In this document: positions 1 to 5,501 of the stretch, one piece after another | Position numbering within the stretch: position 1 is the stretch's first letter | How the letters are laid out: every line of letters starts with the position of its first letter | DNA from: an uncultured Clostridia bacterium | Lineage (GTDB): Bacteria > Bacillota > Clostridia > Oscillospirales > Oscillospiraceae | Length of the DNA: 6,359 bases | NCBI GenBank assembly: GCA_947167725.1 | Contig: CAMVJF010000105.1 | Location: 1 to 6,359 of the forward strand | Direction: 5' to 3' | Notes under the pieces: generated by a model | Seen by the model: only the letters and a program-made list of their open reading frames with translations | Told to the model about the DNA's origin: nothing | Databases searched by the model: none | Translations under genes and position numbers: made by a program

Positions 1-786
1 GCCTTCCGCCGCCTGCTCGACTTCGTCACGATCTTCCCGCACTACTTCATCGGCTCGAACGCCGATCTGCCCATCGTCGGCGGCTCGATCCTGAGCCACG
101 ATCATTTCCAGGGCGGCTGCTACGAGTTCGCCATGGCCCGGGCCGCGATCGAGCGTGATCTCGTCTTCCCGGGCTTTGAGGACGTGCGCGCCGGGATCGT
201 ACGCTGGCCGCTGTCGGTCATCCGTCTGCGCTGCGCCGAGCGCGAGCGGCTGACGGAGCTCGCCGGGAAGATCCTCGACGCATGGCGCGAATACAGCGAC
301 GAGAGCGTGGGCGTCCTGGCCGAGACCGACGGGGAGAAGCACAATACGATCACGCCCATCGCCCGCCGCCGCGGCGAGGATTACGAGCTCGATCTCGTGC
401 TGCGCAACAATCTTACGACCGAGGAGCATCCCCTCGGCGTGTTCCATCCCCACGCCGAGCTGCACCATATCAAGAAGGAGAACATCGGCCTGATCGAGGT
501 CATGGGTCTCGCGGTTTTGCCCGCGCGTCTGCGCGACGAGCTGAAGGAGCTGGCCGCGCGCCTCGTGAGCGGAGAAGAGCTCTCGGCCTCGCCGCTGACC
601 GAAAAGCACGCGCCCTGGGCGGAGGAGCTGCGGGAGAAGTACGAGTTCACCGAGGAAAACGCCGCCGAGATCCTGCGCCGCGAGGTCGGCGAGGTCTTCA
701 AGACCGTGCTCGAGCACGCGGGCGTGTTCAAGCGCGACGGCGAGGGCCTTACGGCCTTCCTCCGCTTCGCCTCGAGCGTCAGATGA
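1..786 (+). CDS. galT: Galactose-1-phosphate uridylyltransferase, class II (3' part only)
   Basis: Cytoplasmic enzyme of the Leloir pathway that exchanges UMP between UDP-glucose and galactose-1-phosphate. The reading frame is open from the first base of the window, so the start lies upstream; 261 residues are visible, about half of the usual ~490-500 of class II GalT. Near the beginning (visible residues 32-39) is SHDHFQGG, an H-x-H-x-Q pattern that corresponds to the nucleotidylyl-transfer histidine motif of the HIT superfamily; the second His is the likely uridylylated residue. Further on, FHPHAELHHIKKENIGLIEV (bases ~442-501) and the following MGLAVLP segment are typical of the Firmicutes class II form rather than the zinc-containing class I form. 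The gene ends at TGA 784-786 and is followed by a hairpin terminator. galE and galK, frequent neighbours, would have to lie upstream of the window. Identity is confident from these motifs. Confidence 0.95.
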   Translation, partial: AFRRLLDFVTIFPHYFIGSNADLPIVGGSILSHDHFQGGCYEFAMARAAIERDLVFPGFEDVRAGIVRWPLSVIRLRCAERERLTELAGKILDAWREYSDESVGVLAETDGEKHNTITPIARRRGEDYELDLVLRNNLTTEEHPLGVFHPHAELHHIKKENIGLIEVMGLAVLPARLRDELKELAARLVSGEELSASPLTEKHAPWAEELREKYEFTEENAAEILRREVGEVFKTVLEHAGVFKRDGEGLTAFLRFASSVR

Positions 787-810
787 TCCTTTGAGTTCTT
801 TTGAAAAGCA

Positions 811-846
811 TAAGGACGCCCCCTTGGGAAAAAGGGGGCGTCCTTA
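811..846. terminator. Bidirectional hairpin terminator between galT and greA
   Basis: Bases 811-823 are a perfect inverted complement of 834-846 (13 bp), and two A-T pairs (824-825 with 832-833) close the loop further. The stem is GC-rich in its inner half. On the + strand the right arm ends in TCCTTATT, a weak U tract; on the minus strand the stem is followed by TTTT (complement of 804-807). It lies between the converging ends of galT and greA, so it probably ends both transcripts. Confidence 0.85.
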
Positions 847-867
847 TTGCGGAAAGGCGCGGCGCGC

Positions 868-1371
868 TCAGTATCCCATCAGCGGGACCGAGCCGTCATC
901 GCTGTCCTTGGTGATGGACCTGATCACGGCCTCGTAGCTGGTTTTTTCGTTGACGACAACGGTGATGCGGTCGCCGACCTTCCGGCCCAGCACCTGCCGG
1001 CCGAAGGGCGACTCCTTGCTGATGAGGCCCTTGCGCGGGTCGCAGCGGACGGTCGTGACGACCCGGATCACCTCGGTCTCGTCCTCCTCGGGCATATAGA
1101 TCTCCACACGGTCGAAAAGGCCGACCTCGTCGTCCCCGGAGCGGTCGGAGATCACGTGCGCGGATTTGATCATGCCTTCGAGATAGCGCATGCGGCTCAT
1201 GTTCTGGCGCTGCGCCTGCTTGGCGGCCTTGTACTCGTAGTTCTCGCTCAGGTCGCCGAAGGCGCGCGTGCGCTTGACCTCCTCGAGGATCTCCGGATGC
1301 AGCGTGAGCCGGCGATAGTCCAGCTCTTCCTGCATTTTTTTGATATCTTCTCTCGTCAGCTCGTCGTGCAT
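868..1371 (-). CDS. greA: Transcription elongation factor GreA
   Basis: Binds in the RNA polymerase secondary channel and stimulates cleavage of backtracked RNA 3' ends. The 167 residues fit the family (~158) with a slightly long tail. The N-terminal coiled coil (about residues 1-75) carries the tip motif GDLSENYEY at 39-47, with the acidic pair D40 and E43 matching those that coordinate the catalytic magnesium. The C-terminal FKBP-like domain contains ISKESPFGRQVLGRKVGDRI (117-136), the usual GreA signature. The start is fixed by AAGGAG at 1380-1385, 8 bases before ATG. It is the second gene of a pair: the TAA of the upstream gene (1384-1386) overlaps this ribosome binding site, which suggests translational coupling. 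The N-terminus lacks the common GGL-type start of housekeeping GreA, so a GreA paralogue rather than the only copy is possible. Confidence 0.93.
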   Translation of the reverse strand: MHDELTREDIKKMQEELDYRRLTLHPEILEEVKRTRAFGDLSENYEYKAAKQAQRQNMSRMRYLEGMIKSAHVISDRSGDDEVGLFDRVEIYMPEEDETEVIRVVTTVRCDPRKGLISKESPFGRQVLGRKVGDRITVVVNEKTSYEAVIRSITKDSDDGSVPLMGY

Positions 1372-1379
1372 GCGGCGCT

Positions 1380-1386
1380 CTCCTTA
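1380..1386 (-). promoter_or_regulatory. Ribosome binding site of greA fused to the upstream stop codon
   Basis: Read on the minus strand the site is TAAGGAG: the TAA ends the 135-residue gene and AAGGAG is the greA Shine-Dalgarno sequence, 8 bases before its ATG. Terminating ribosomes would therefore sit on the greA initiation site. Confidence 0.8.
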
Positions 1387-1791
1387 CAGATCGACGCTCA
1401 CCGCGCCGAGACCGTTCCGGTCAAACTCGTCGAGGTATTCGTCCATGCGGTTTTGCAGCTCGGTATAATCCTCCGGCTCGGAGGTCTCGAGTCCGAGGTC
1501 GCGCCGCGCGAGCTCCTCGGCCAGAATGTCGAAGAACACGGCGTCCTCATAGTCGGCGATCGCCTCGTGGATGCCGCCGTCGGCGTAGGCCTGGGAGGGG
1601 AAAATGTGCCCCTGCCAGTTCTGTACCAGCGAGCGCATGCCCGCGTGCGGGCAGAGGGAGAAGATCTTCTCCTGCAGCAGATCGTAGTCCTCAAAGCGGT
1701 CGCTCCCGCGTCCGGAATTCAGGATCCAGTTGCCGATATAGACCAGGTCGAGAAGACGGCGAAACTCTTTTTCTGTCAGTTCGATGTTCAT
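1384..1791 (-). CDS. Conserved-looking hypothetical protein, first gene of the greA pair
   Basis: I do not recognise a named family. The product is 135 residues, acidic and soluble, with no signal peptide, membrane segment or Cys metal site. The N-terminus (MNIELTEKEFRRLLDLVYIGNWILNS) looks like an amphipathic helix followed by a helix rich in aromatics. A central GGIHEAIADYEDAVFFDILAEELARRD (residues ~73-99) looks helical, and the C-terminus (EDYTELQNRMDEYLDEFDRNG) is also helical and acidic. The whole reads as a small alpha-helical protein, perhaps a protein-interaction partner. The start is well supported by AAAGGGGG (minus strand of 1799-1806) about 7 bases before ATG. It has its own extended -10 promoter 77 bases upstream and is joined to greA by a stop/ribosome-binding-site overlap, so the two are expected to be made together. 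A link to transcription is only inferred from this position. Confidence 0.8.
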   Translation of the reverse strand: MNIELTEKEFRRLLDLVYIGNWILNSGRGSDRFEDYDLLQEKIFSLCPHAGMRSLVQNWQGHIFPSQAYADGGIHEAIADYEDAVFFDILAEELARRDLGLETSEPEDYTELQNRMDEYLDEFDRNGLGAVSVDL

Positions 1792-1829
1792 GACGATACC
1801 CCCTTTGCCCTATGCCAGTATAATCACGC

Positions 1830-1851
1830 CGCGCCGCCGGGGTGCGGCGCG
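1830..1851 (-). other. GC-rich hairpin in the leader of the hypothetical-greA transcript
   Basis: Bases 1830-1837 are the exact inverted complement of 1844-1851 (8 bp, all G-C) with a 6-base loop. A further 6-base inverted pair, ATAATC 1820-1825 and GATTAT 1861-1866, flanks it symmetrically. It lies between the predicted transcription start (about 1861) and the ribosome binding site at 1799-1806. It is not followed by a U tract in the minus direction, so it is not a typical terminator. It may stabilise the mRNA 5' end or affect translation; no known riboswitch class is recognised. Confidence 0.5.
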
Positions 1852-1867
1852 CGGTAAGCGGATTATG

Positions 1868-1895
1868 ATTATACCACGAATGTGAAAAAAGTAAA
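1868..1895 (-). promoter_or_regulatory. Promoter of the hypothetical-greA pair (extended -10)
   Basis: On the minus strand a perfect TATAAT (1868-1873) is preceded by TGG (1874-1876), forming an extended -10 element. A -35-like TTTACT (1890-1895) lies 16 bases upstream of it. The predicted start of transcription is near 1861, giving a leader of about 70 bases. The -35 begins only a few bases beyond the stop codon of the preceding minus-strand gene (1900-1902), so the pair has its own promoter although it follows another gene in the same direction. Confidence 0.7.
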
Positions 1896-1899
1896 GAAG

Positions 1900-2544
1900 C
1901 TACCACGAGAGCGCGCGCGGATCGAGCGGCTCTGCGCCGGAGAGGATGCGCCGCAGCGCGTCGCGGCAGACGTCCATCGAGTCCGCAAGGTAGCGCTCGA
2001 GCAGCGCTTCGGTCAGAAAGCGCGTCTCGCCCTGCGGGCGCTCGGAGAAGTCGCCGCGCATCTCCTCGAGGAACTCGCGCAGGAGGAAGGGATAGATGCG
2101 CCTGACCGGCTCGGCCTCGAAATCCGCGGGCATCACCAATTCGTCCCGGATGCCGTAGCGCGAGACGATGTAATAATTGAGCAGGTGATAGTCGTTATGC
2201 AGGACCGCCACGTTTTCGCGCGTCATGTCCCGCGGCGCGAAGCGCGCGCGGTGCCAGAAGACGCGGTAGCAGGCGTCCTCGACCAGGTGCATGTAGTAGC
2301 CGAGATACAGCGCGTCCGTCTCGACGAGAGGGGCAAAGTCGCGGCGGAAGCGTTCGAAATCCGAGAAGCGGACGCTGCGTCCCCCGAGCTCGGTTTCGTA
2401 CTGATAGTGTGTCAGATCCCGGTAGACAAGGTCCTCGATGGCGTCCGGCAGCAGGTTGCCGACGCGGAAACGGTCGATGTCGCGGACGCCGCCGTCGGCG
2501 ATCAGCTCCTCGCCGATCAGATAGTGGATCGTTCTCTGTGCCAT
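1900..2544 (-). CDS. Zinc-dependent phospholipase C-like hypothetical protein
   Basis: The 214-residue product shows a spaced set of likely metal ligands: H7 (TIHYLIGEEL), D34 (GNLLPDAI), H46 (DLTHYQYE), H86 and D90 (GYYMHLVEDACYR), and H116/D118/H120 (HNDYH). This order of His and Asp in an all-helical small protein resembles the zinc-dependent phospholipase C / S1-P1 nuclease-like fold. I see no signal peptide, so it is likely cytoplasmic, unlike secreted bacterial phospholipase C. The substrate is unknown; a phosphodiesterase or phosphatase role is inference. Start ATG 2542-2544 follows the WYL gene by 10 bases and has a GAGG about 10 bases upstream that overlaps the WYL stop codon. Reading further upstream in frame adds a low-complexity Arg/Ser/Pro stretch that only overlaps the WYL gene, so I rejected a longer start. 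Co-transcribed with the WYL regulator. Confidence 0.75.
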   Translation of the reverse strand: MAQRTIHYLIGEELIADGGVRDIDRFRVGNLLPDAIEDLVYRDLTHYQYETELGGRSVRFSDFERFRRDFAPLVETDALYLGYYMHLVEDACYRVFWHRARFAPRDMTRENVAVLHNDYHLLNYYIVSRYGIRDELVMPADFEAEPVRRIYPFLLREFLEEMRGDFSERPQGETRFLTEALLERYLADSMDVCRDALRRILSGAEPLDPRALSW

Positions 2545-2554
2545 GCGCCGCGCC

Positions 2555-3544
2555 TCACTTTTCGTATTTTTCGAGCACGGCGCGGGAGACCGCGGCCATG
2601 CCCTCGCGCGCGGAAGGAGGAGACAGGATCTCCGCCTCGCCGCCGAAGCCGAAGACCCAGGCGTAGAACTGCGGGCTGACGACGGCCTCGACGCGGACGG
2701 AGAAGTGCTCCTCATCCTCGCGGATGAGCGTCACGTCGCGCCCGAAGCGGTCGATCACCGCGCCGGCCAGACGGTTCGAAAAACGCAGGCGCACCGTTTC
2801 GGCCTCCCCGGCGAACATGCCGAAGACCCGCTTGGAGTAGGCCGACATGTCCAGCGCGCGGAAGGCCTCCTTTCCGTCGCGGAAGCTCTCGAGCGCGGAG
2901 ATGCGGCTCATCTTGTCGACGCGGTAATGCCGCATCTGCCCGGCCGCGGCGTCGAAGGCCAGCAGGTAGTAGTTCTCGTCGTCCCAGATCAGCGCGTAGG
3001 GACTGAGCTCGTAAAAGGCACCCTCGTGGCGATAGCGCCGCTCCTTGGAGACGGTGTACTCGCAGTAAAGAAAGCGGATCTTCCTGTCCGCCGTGATGGC
3101 AGAGGAGATCTCGTCGATGTTATAGTAGACGCTCTCGTTCATGGTCTTGACCCGGTTGCGGACAAAGACCTGCCGCTGCAGCGCCGCGGCGTCGTGGACG
3201 CTCGCGAGGTTCTCGATCTTGCGGATCAGCGAGAGGGTCTTGCGCTGGGTGATGAACTTCGACGACTGGACGCTGTCGACCAGGAGCTTGAGCTCCGGCA
3301 GCTCGAAATCCCGCGAGGCGACGTAATAACCCACGGTCTTGCCTCGCGTCTGCACGATATCGAGCCCGAATTCGCGCAGCGCCTCGAGGTCGGCGTACAG
3401 ACTCTTGCGCTCGGCCGGGATGCCGCAGCTCTCGAGCGCCTCGACCATCTGCGCGATGCCGACGGGGTGCGCCTCGTCGGAATTCTGCTGGAGATAGCGC
3501 ATCAGATAGAGCAGCTTGAGCTTCTGCTTCTGGGATCGCGCCAC
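2555..3544 (-). CDS. WYL-domain transcriptional regulator
   Basis: A 329-residue regulator with three parts in order. A winged-helix DNA-binding region (about residues 1-75) contains ERKSLYADLEALREFGLDI at 45-63, the usual DeoR-like HTH recognition segment. The WYL domain (about 140-215) contains PYALIWDDENYYLLAFD, giving W187, Y193 and L194. A C-terminal WCX-type domain (about 248-329) contains VRLRFSNRLAGAVIDRFG. WYL domains are known or predicted to sense nucleic acids or nucleotides; the ligand here is unknown. The start is taken as GTG (3542-3544) because AAGGAG at 3554-3559 is 9 bases from it, whereas the ATG three codons earlier abuts this site with no spacing. It is the first gene of a pair with the phospholipase C-like gene, and is divergent from the inositol monophosphatase gene. 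Autoregulation and control of its partner are plausible but inferred. Confidence 0.92.
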   Translation of the reverse strand: MARSQKQKLKLLYLMRYLQQNSDEAHPVGIAQMVEALESCGIPAERKSLYADLEALREFGLDIVQTRGKTVGYYVASRDFELPELKLLVDSVQSSKFITQRKTLSLIRKIENLASVHDAAALQRQVFVRNRVKTMNESVYYNIDEISSAITADRKIRFLYCEYTVSKERRYRHEGAFYELSPYALIWDDENYYLLAFDAAAGQMRHYRVDKMSRISALESFRDGKEAFRALDMSAYSKRVFGMFAGEAETVRLRFSNRLAGAVIDRFGRDVTLIREDEEHFSVRVEAVVSPQFYAWVFGFGGEAEILSPPSAREGMAAVSRAVLEKYEK

Positions 3545-3553
3545 ACCGATCAT

Positions 3554-3559
3554 CTCCTT
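3554..3559 (-). promoter_or_regulatory. Ribosome binding site that sets the GTG start of the WYL gene
   Basis: AAGGAG on the minus strand directly touches an ATG (3551-3553), too close for initiation, but is 9 bases from an in-frame GTG at 3542-3544. The GTG is therefore the likely start, shortening the protein by three residues. Confidence 0.7.
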
Positions 3560-3578
3560 ACTCTGACTTTACGGAACG

Positions 3579-3607
3579 ATTATAGCACAAGGTACTGTCC
3601 CATTAAA
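3579..3607 (-). promoter_or_regulatory. Promoter of the WYL/phospholipase C-like pair (extended -10)
   Basis: A perfect TATAAT on the minus strand (3579-3584) is preceded by TGC (3585-3587), an extended -10. The -35 region is poor: TTTAAT at 3602-3607, 17 bases upstream. A weak -35 is common where an extended -10 is present and would leave room for regulation. Transcription would begin near 3572, leaving a leader of under 30 bases. Confidence 0.65.
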
Positions 3608-3768
3608 AGGACTTTGTTTTGTAACCTCGCGCCGGCGGGCAAAAAGCCAAGCATCTCCGTCGGCGGGGAAGCGCGGTTTCCTGCGGCCGCAATTTTTCTC
3701 GCTCCGGCGCGCCCCGGTCCGGCGCGCCGCGCGCGGTCAGCCGCCGTTTCTTGCGACAGCCTTTCACA
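3608..3768. other. GC-rich intergenic stretch without recognisable gene
   Basis: This is the middle of the divergent region between the WYL gene and the phosphatase gene. It has no credible ribosome binding site or coding frame and no tRNA-like fold that I can see. It contains palindromic GC-rich octamers (GCGGCCGC at 3683-3690, and GGCGCGCC twice) and a short T run (3693-3697). A small RNA cannot be excluded, given the terminator-like hairpin that follows. Confidence 0.5.
3703..3728. repeat. Short direct repeat of an 11-base GC-rich unit
   Basis: TCCGGCGCGCC occurs at 3703-3713 and again at 3718-3728, separated by CCGG. Each unit contains the palindrome GGCGCGCC, and the period is 15 bases. 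It could be a protein-binding site or only a product of high GC content. Confidence 0.45.
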
Positions 3769-3802
3769 GGGGATGCACTTCTTGCTCCCCGCCTCTTTTT
3801 TT
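3769..3802 (+). terminator. Terminator-like hairpin with T run upstream of the phosphatase promoter
   Basis: GGGGA (3769-3773) pairs with TCCCC (3786-3790), and GCA (3775-3777) pairs with TGC (3783-3785) after a one-base bulge, leaving a 5-base loop. Three bases later comes a T-rich tract containing seven T (3796-3802). The shape is that of a modest intrinsic terminator on the + strand, but no + strand gene precedes it for more than 2 kb. The T run also overlaps the -35 position of the next promoter. Confidence 0.4.
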
Positions 3803-3824
3803 CTGATTGCCGGAGTGGTATACT
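3796..3824 (+). promoter_or_regulatory. Promoter of the inositol monophosphatase-birA pair (extended -10)
   Basis: TATACT (3819-3824) is preceded by TGG (3816-3818), an extended -10 element. The -35 position 17 bases upstream is a T run (3796-3801), not a good match. Transcription would start near 3831, about 94 bases before the chosen ATG. Confidence 0.6.
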
Positions 3825-3830
3825 GTGATT

Positions 3831-3900
3831 AAGCGCGGCGGGACGAAAAGGCCCGAAAAGGGACGCTCACAGGCGGCAGGTGTTCGTATCCGCCACGCTT
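3831..3900 (+). other. Potentially structured 5' leader of the phosphatase-birA transcript
   Basis: AAGCGCGGCGG (3831-3841) is complementary to CCGCCACGCTT (3890-3900) except for one C/A mismatch, giving 5+5 bp. The left arm begins at the predicted transcription start, and the right arm ends 7 bases before the AAAGGA ribosome binding site (3908-3913). A second GGCGG (3872-3876) could instead pair with CCGCC (3890-3894), and AGCG (3832-3835) with CGCT (3863-3866), so two exclusive folds can be drawn. The enclosed part also holds CGAAAAGG twice, at 3844-3851 and 3854-3861. It matches no riboswitch class that I know. Confidence 0.4.
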
Positions 3901-3924
3901 ACTCAGCAAAGGACAGGTAAAGCT

Positions 3925-4695
3925 ATGGGACACAACGAGATTCTTCTTCGCATCGAAGCGGCCGAGCGCAGGGCCGCCGCCCTGATCCTCGAGGCGCGCG
4001 GCGTGCTCGCCGAGACGAAGAGCGGACGCCGCGACGTGGTGACGGCCTACGACCGCCGCGTGCAGGAGCTGCTGATCGAGGAGCTGCGCGCCGCGCTGCC
4101 GGAGGCGCATTTCTTCTGCGAGGAGATGAACGAGCGCGAGCGGCTCGACGCCGGGGCGCTGTTCATCATCGACCCGATCGACGGAACGATGAACTTCGTC
4201 CGCGGCTTCCACCACAGCTGCATCTCCGTCGCCTACGCCGAGCGGGGCACGGTCCTCGCGGCTGCGGTGTATAATCCCTATCTCGACGAGATGTTCAGCG
4301 CGCTGCGCGGCGGCGGCGCGTTCCTCAACGCCCGGCCGATCCGCGTATCCGGGGATACGCTGGCGAACAGCGTCGTGTGTTTCGGCACCTCGCCTTACCG
4401 CCCGGATCTCGCGGACGAGACCTTCGCGCTCGCGCGACTTGCTTTTGAAAACAGTCTCGACGTGCGGCGCGAGGGCACGGCGGCGCTCGATCTGTGCAGC
4501 GTGGCGGCCGGGCGCGAGCTGGAGCTCTCGCTGTGGGATTACGCCGCGGGAGCCCTGATCGTCGAGGAAGCCGGCGGCGTCTGCCGGACGGTCTCCGGCG
4601 GAGAGCTGCCCTACTCGGCGGACAAGAGCGGCGTGGCGGCCGGGCCGCGCGCCGTGCTGGAGGAATTCCTGCGTCTCACGGAGGCGAAGGGATGA
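3925..4695 (+). CDS. Inositol monophosphatase family protein
   Basis: A 256-residue, magnesium-dependent, lithium-sensitive-type phosphomonoesterase of the IMPase/FIG superfamily, expected in the cytoplasm. All core motifs are present: KSGRRDVVTAYD (32-43), the metal-binding E66-E67 in CEEMN, DPIDGT at 83-88 with D83 and D86, and WDYAAGALIVEEAGG starting at W204-D205. The glutamate motif is CEE rather than the common GEE. The length is normal for the family (~260). The substrate cannot be read from the sequence: inositol-1-phosphate, histidinol phosphate, fructose-1,6-bisphosphate or another sugar phosphate are all possible. Start ATG 3925 has AAAGGA at 3908-3913; an in-frame GTG at 3880 adds 15 residues without family similarity. 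It overlaps birA by 4 bases (ATGA), so the two are translated together, although no shared pathway is evident. Confidence 0.92.
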   Translation: MGHNEILLRIEAAERRAAALILEARGVLAETKSGRRDVVTAYDRRVQELLIEELRAALPEAHFFCEEMNERERLDAGALFIIDPIDGTMNFVRGFHHSCISVAYAERGTVLAAAVYNPYLDEMFSALRGGGAFLNARPIRVSGDTLANSVVCFGTSPYRPDLADETFALARLAFENSLDVRREGTAALDLCSVAAGRELELSLWDYAAGALIVEEAGGVCRTVSGGELPYSADKSGVAAGPRAVLEEFLRLTEAKG

Positions 4696-5438
4696 GCGCG
4701 CTGCGCACAGCGCGCGAAGCGCCCGTATTCGAAGAGGAGTGCGTCGACTCGACGAACCTCTTCCTGCGCCGCATGGCCGGGGAGGCGGCGGACGGCACGG
4801 CCGTGGTCGCCCGGCGGCAGAGCGCGGGGCGCGGCCGCTCCGGCAGGAGCTTCCTTTCGCCCGAGGGCGGGCTGTATCTTTCGGTGCTTCGCCGCCCGCC
4901 GGTCGAGCCGGAGCGTCTCGCGACGCTCGCGCCCGCGGCGTCGATCGCCGTGTGCCGCGCCGTCCGGCGCGTCTGCGGACTGCGCTGCGGCGTCAAGTGG
5001 CCCAATGACGTCGTGCTCGGCGGGAAGAAGATCTGCGGCATCCTCGTCGAGAGCATCCTGGCCGGCGATCGTGCCAGCGTGATCATCGGCGTCGGCGTCA
5101 ACGTCAACACGGCCGCCTTCCCCGAGGAACTGCGGGACATCGCCGGTTCGCTCGCCGCCGCGAAGGGCGGGGAGATCGGGATCGAGGCGCTTGCCGAAGC
5201 GCTGCTCGAGGAGCTGGACGCCTGCTATACCGCGTGGCTCGCGGACGAGGGTTTCTGCCTGCGGGAGTATCGCAGACAGTGCGTCACGACCGGCCGCGAG
5301 GTGCTCGTCGGCGGCAGGAGCGGCTTCGCCCGGGCGATCGGCGAGGACTATTCGCTGCTCGTCGTCTGGCCCGACGGGACGGAGGAGGCCGTGCGCTTCG
5401 GCGAGGTCTCCGTGCGCGGGCTCTACGGCTATGTCTGA
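4692..5438 (+). CDS. birA: Biotin--[acetyl-CoA carboxylase] ligase, without HTH domain
   Basis: Activates biotin with ATP to biotinyl-5'-AMP and attaches it to the lysine of biotin carboxyl carrier domains, such as that of acetyl-CoA carboxylase. The 248-residue product begins directly with the catalytic domain. D19-S20-T21 (substrate pocket), GRGRSGR at 46-52 (biotinyl-adenylate loop), KWPNDV at 102-107 and GKKICGILVE at 111-120 are all typical. The C-terminal SH3-like domain (about 200-248) is present. There is no N-terminal winged helix, so unlike E. coli BirA it should not repress biotin genes. Start ATG 4692 overlaps the stop of the phosphatase gene in an ATGA, with GGAGG (4680-4684) 7 bases upstream inside that gene, which indicates translational coupling. 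A bidirectional terminator follows. Confidence 0.95.
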   Translation: MSALRTAREAPVFEEECVDSTNLFLRRMAGEAADGTAVVARRQSAGRGRSGRSFLSPEGGLYLSVLRRPPVEPERLATLAPAASIAVCRAVRRVCGLRCGVKWPNDVVLGGKKICGILVESILAGDRASVIIGVGVNVNTAAFPEELRDIAGSLAAAKGGEIGIEALAEALLEELDACYTAWLADEGFCLREYRRQCVTTGREVLVGGRSGFARAIGEDYSLLVVWPDGTEEAVRFGEVSVRGLYGYV

Positions 5439-5453
5439 AAAGCGAACAGAACG

Positions 5454-5489
5454 AAAAAGGCTCCCTTCCGGGCGGAAGGGAGCTTTTTT
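5454..5489. terminator. Bidirectional intrinsic terminator between birA and rpsR
   Basis: GCTCCCTTCC (5460-5469) pairs perfectly with GGAAGGGAGC (5474-5483) around a 4-base loop. On the + strand it is followed by six T (5484-5489), and on the minus strand by five T (complement of 5454-5458). The A and T tracts can extend the stem. It is a strong classic terminator for both converging transcripts. Confidence 0.95.
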
Positions 5490-5501
5490 GCCGTGTGTCG
5501 G

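Noticed and set aside
847..1857. A 336-codon open frame on the + strand opposite greA and the unknown gene
   Set aside because: It begins inside the terminator region, covers two well supported minus-strand genes and shows no family similarity.
2545..2715. Longer start for the phospholipase C-like gene
   Set aside because: The extra 57 residues are Arg/Ser/Pro-rich, overlap the WYL gene in another frame and lack a ribosome binding site; the ATG at 2544 begins the conserved-looking sequence.
3551..3553. ATG start for the WYL gene
   Set aside because: The ribosome binding site touches this codon with no spacing; the GTG three codons later has normal spacing of 9 bases.
3673..3697. Possible terminator ending in a short T run
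   Set aside because: The only stem is 4 bp (3673-3676 with 3687-3690), too weak to call.
2543..3832. A 429-codon open frame on the + strand opposite the WYL gene
   Set aside because: It is the complement of a clear WYL regulator, has no ribosome binding site, no recognisable domain and a composition typical of antisense frames in GC-rich DNA.
3880..3924. GTG start extending the inositol monophosphatase by 15 residues
   Set aside because: There is no good ribosome binding site before it, whereas AAAGGA precedes the ATG at 3925; the extra residues also cover the predicted leader structure.
4494..4691. In-frame upstream extension of birA into the phosphatase gene
   Set aside because: The extension is Arg/Gly-rich out-of-frame reading of the phosphatase gene; ATG 4692 has a GGAGG at proper spacing.
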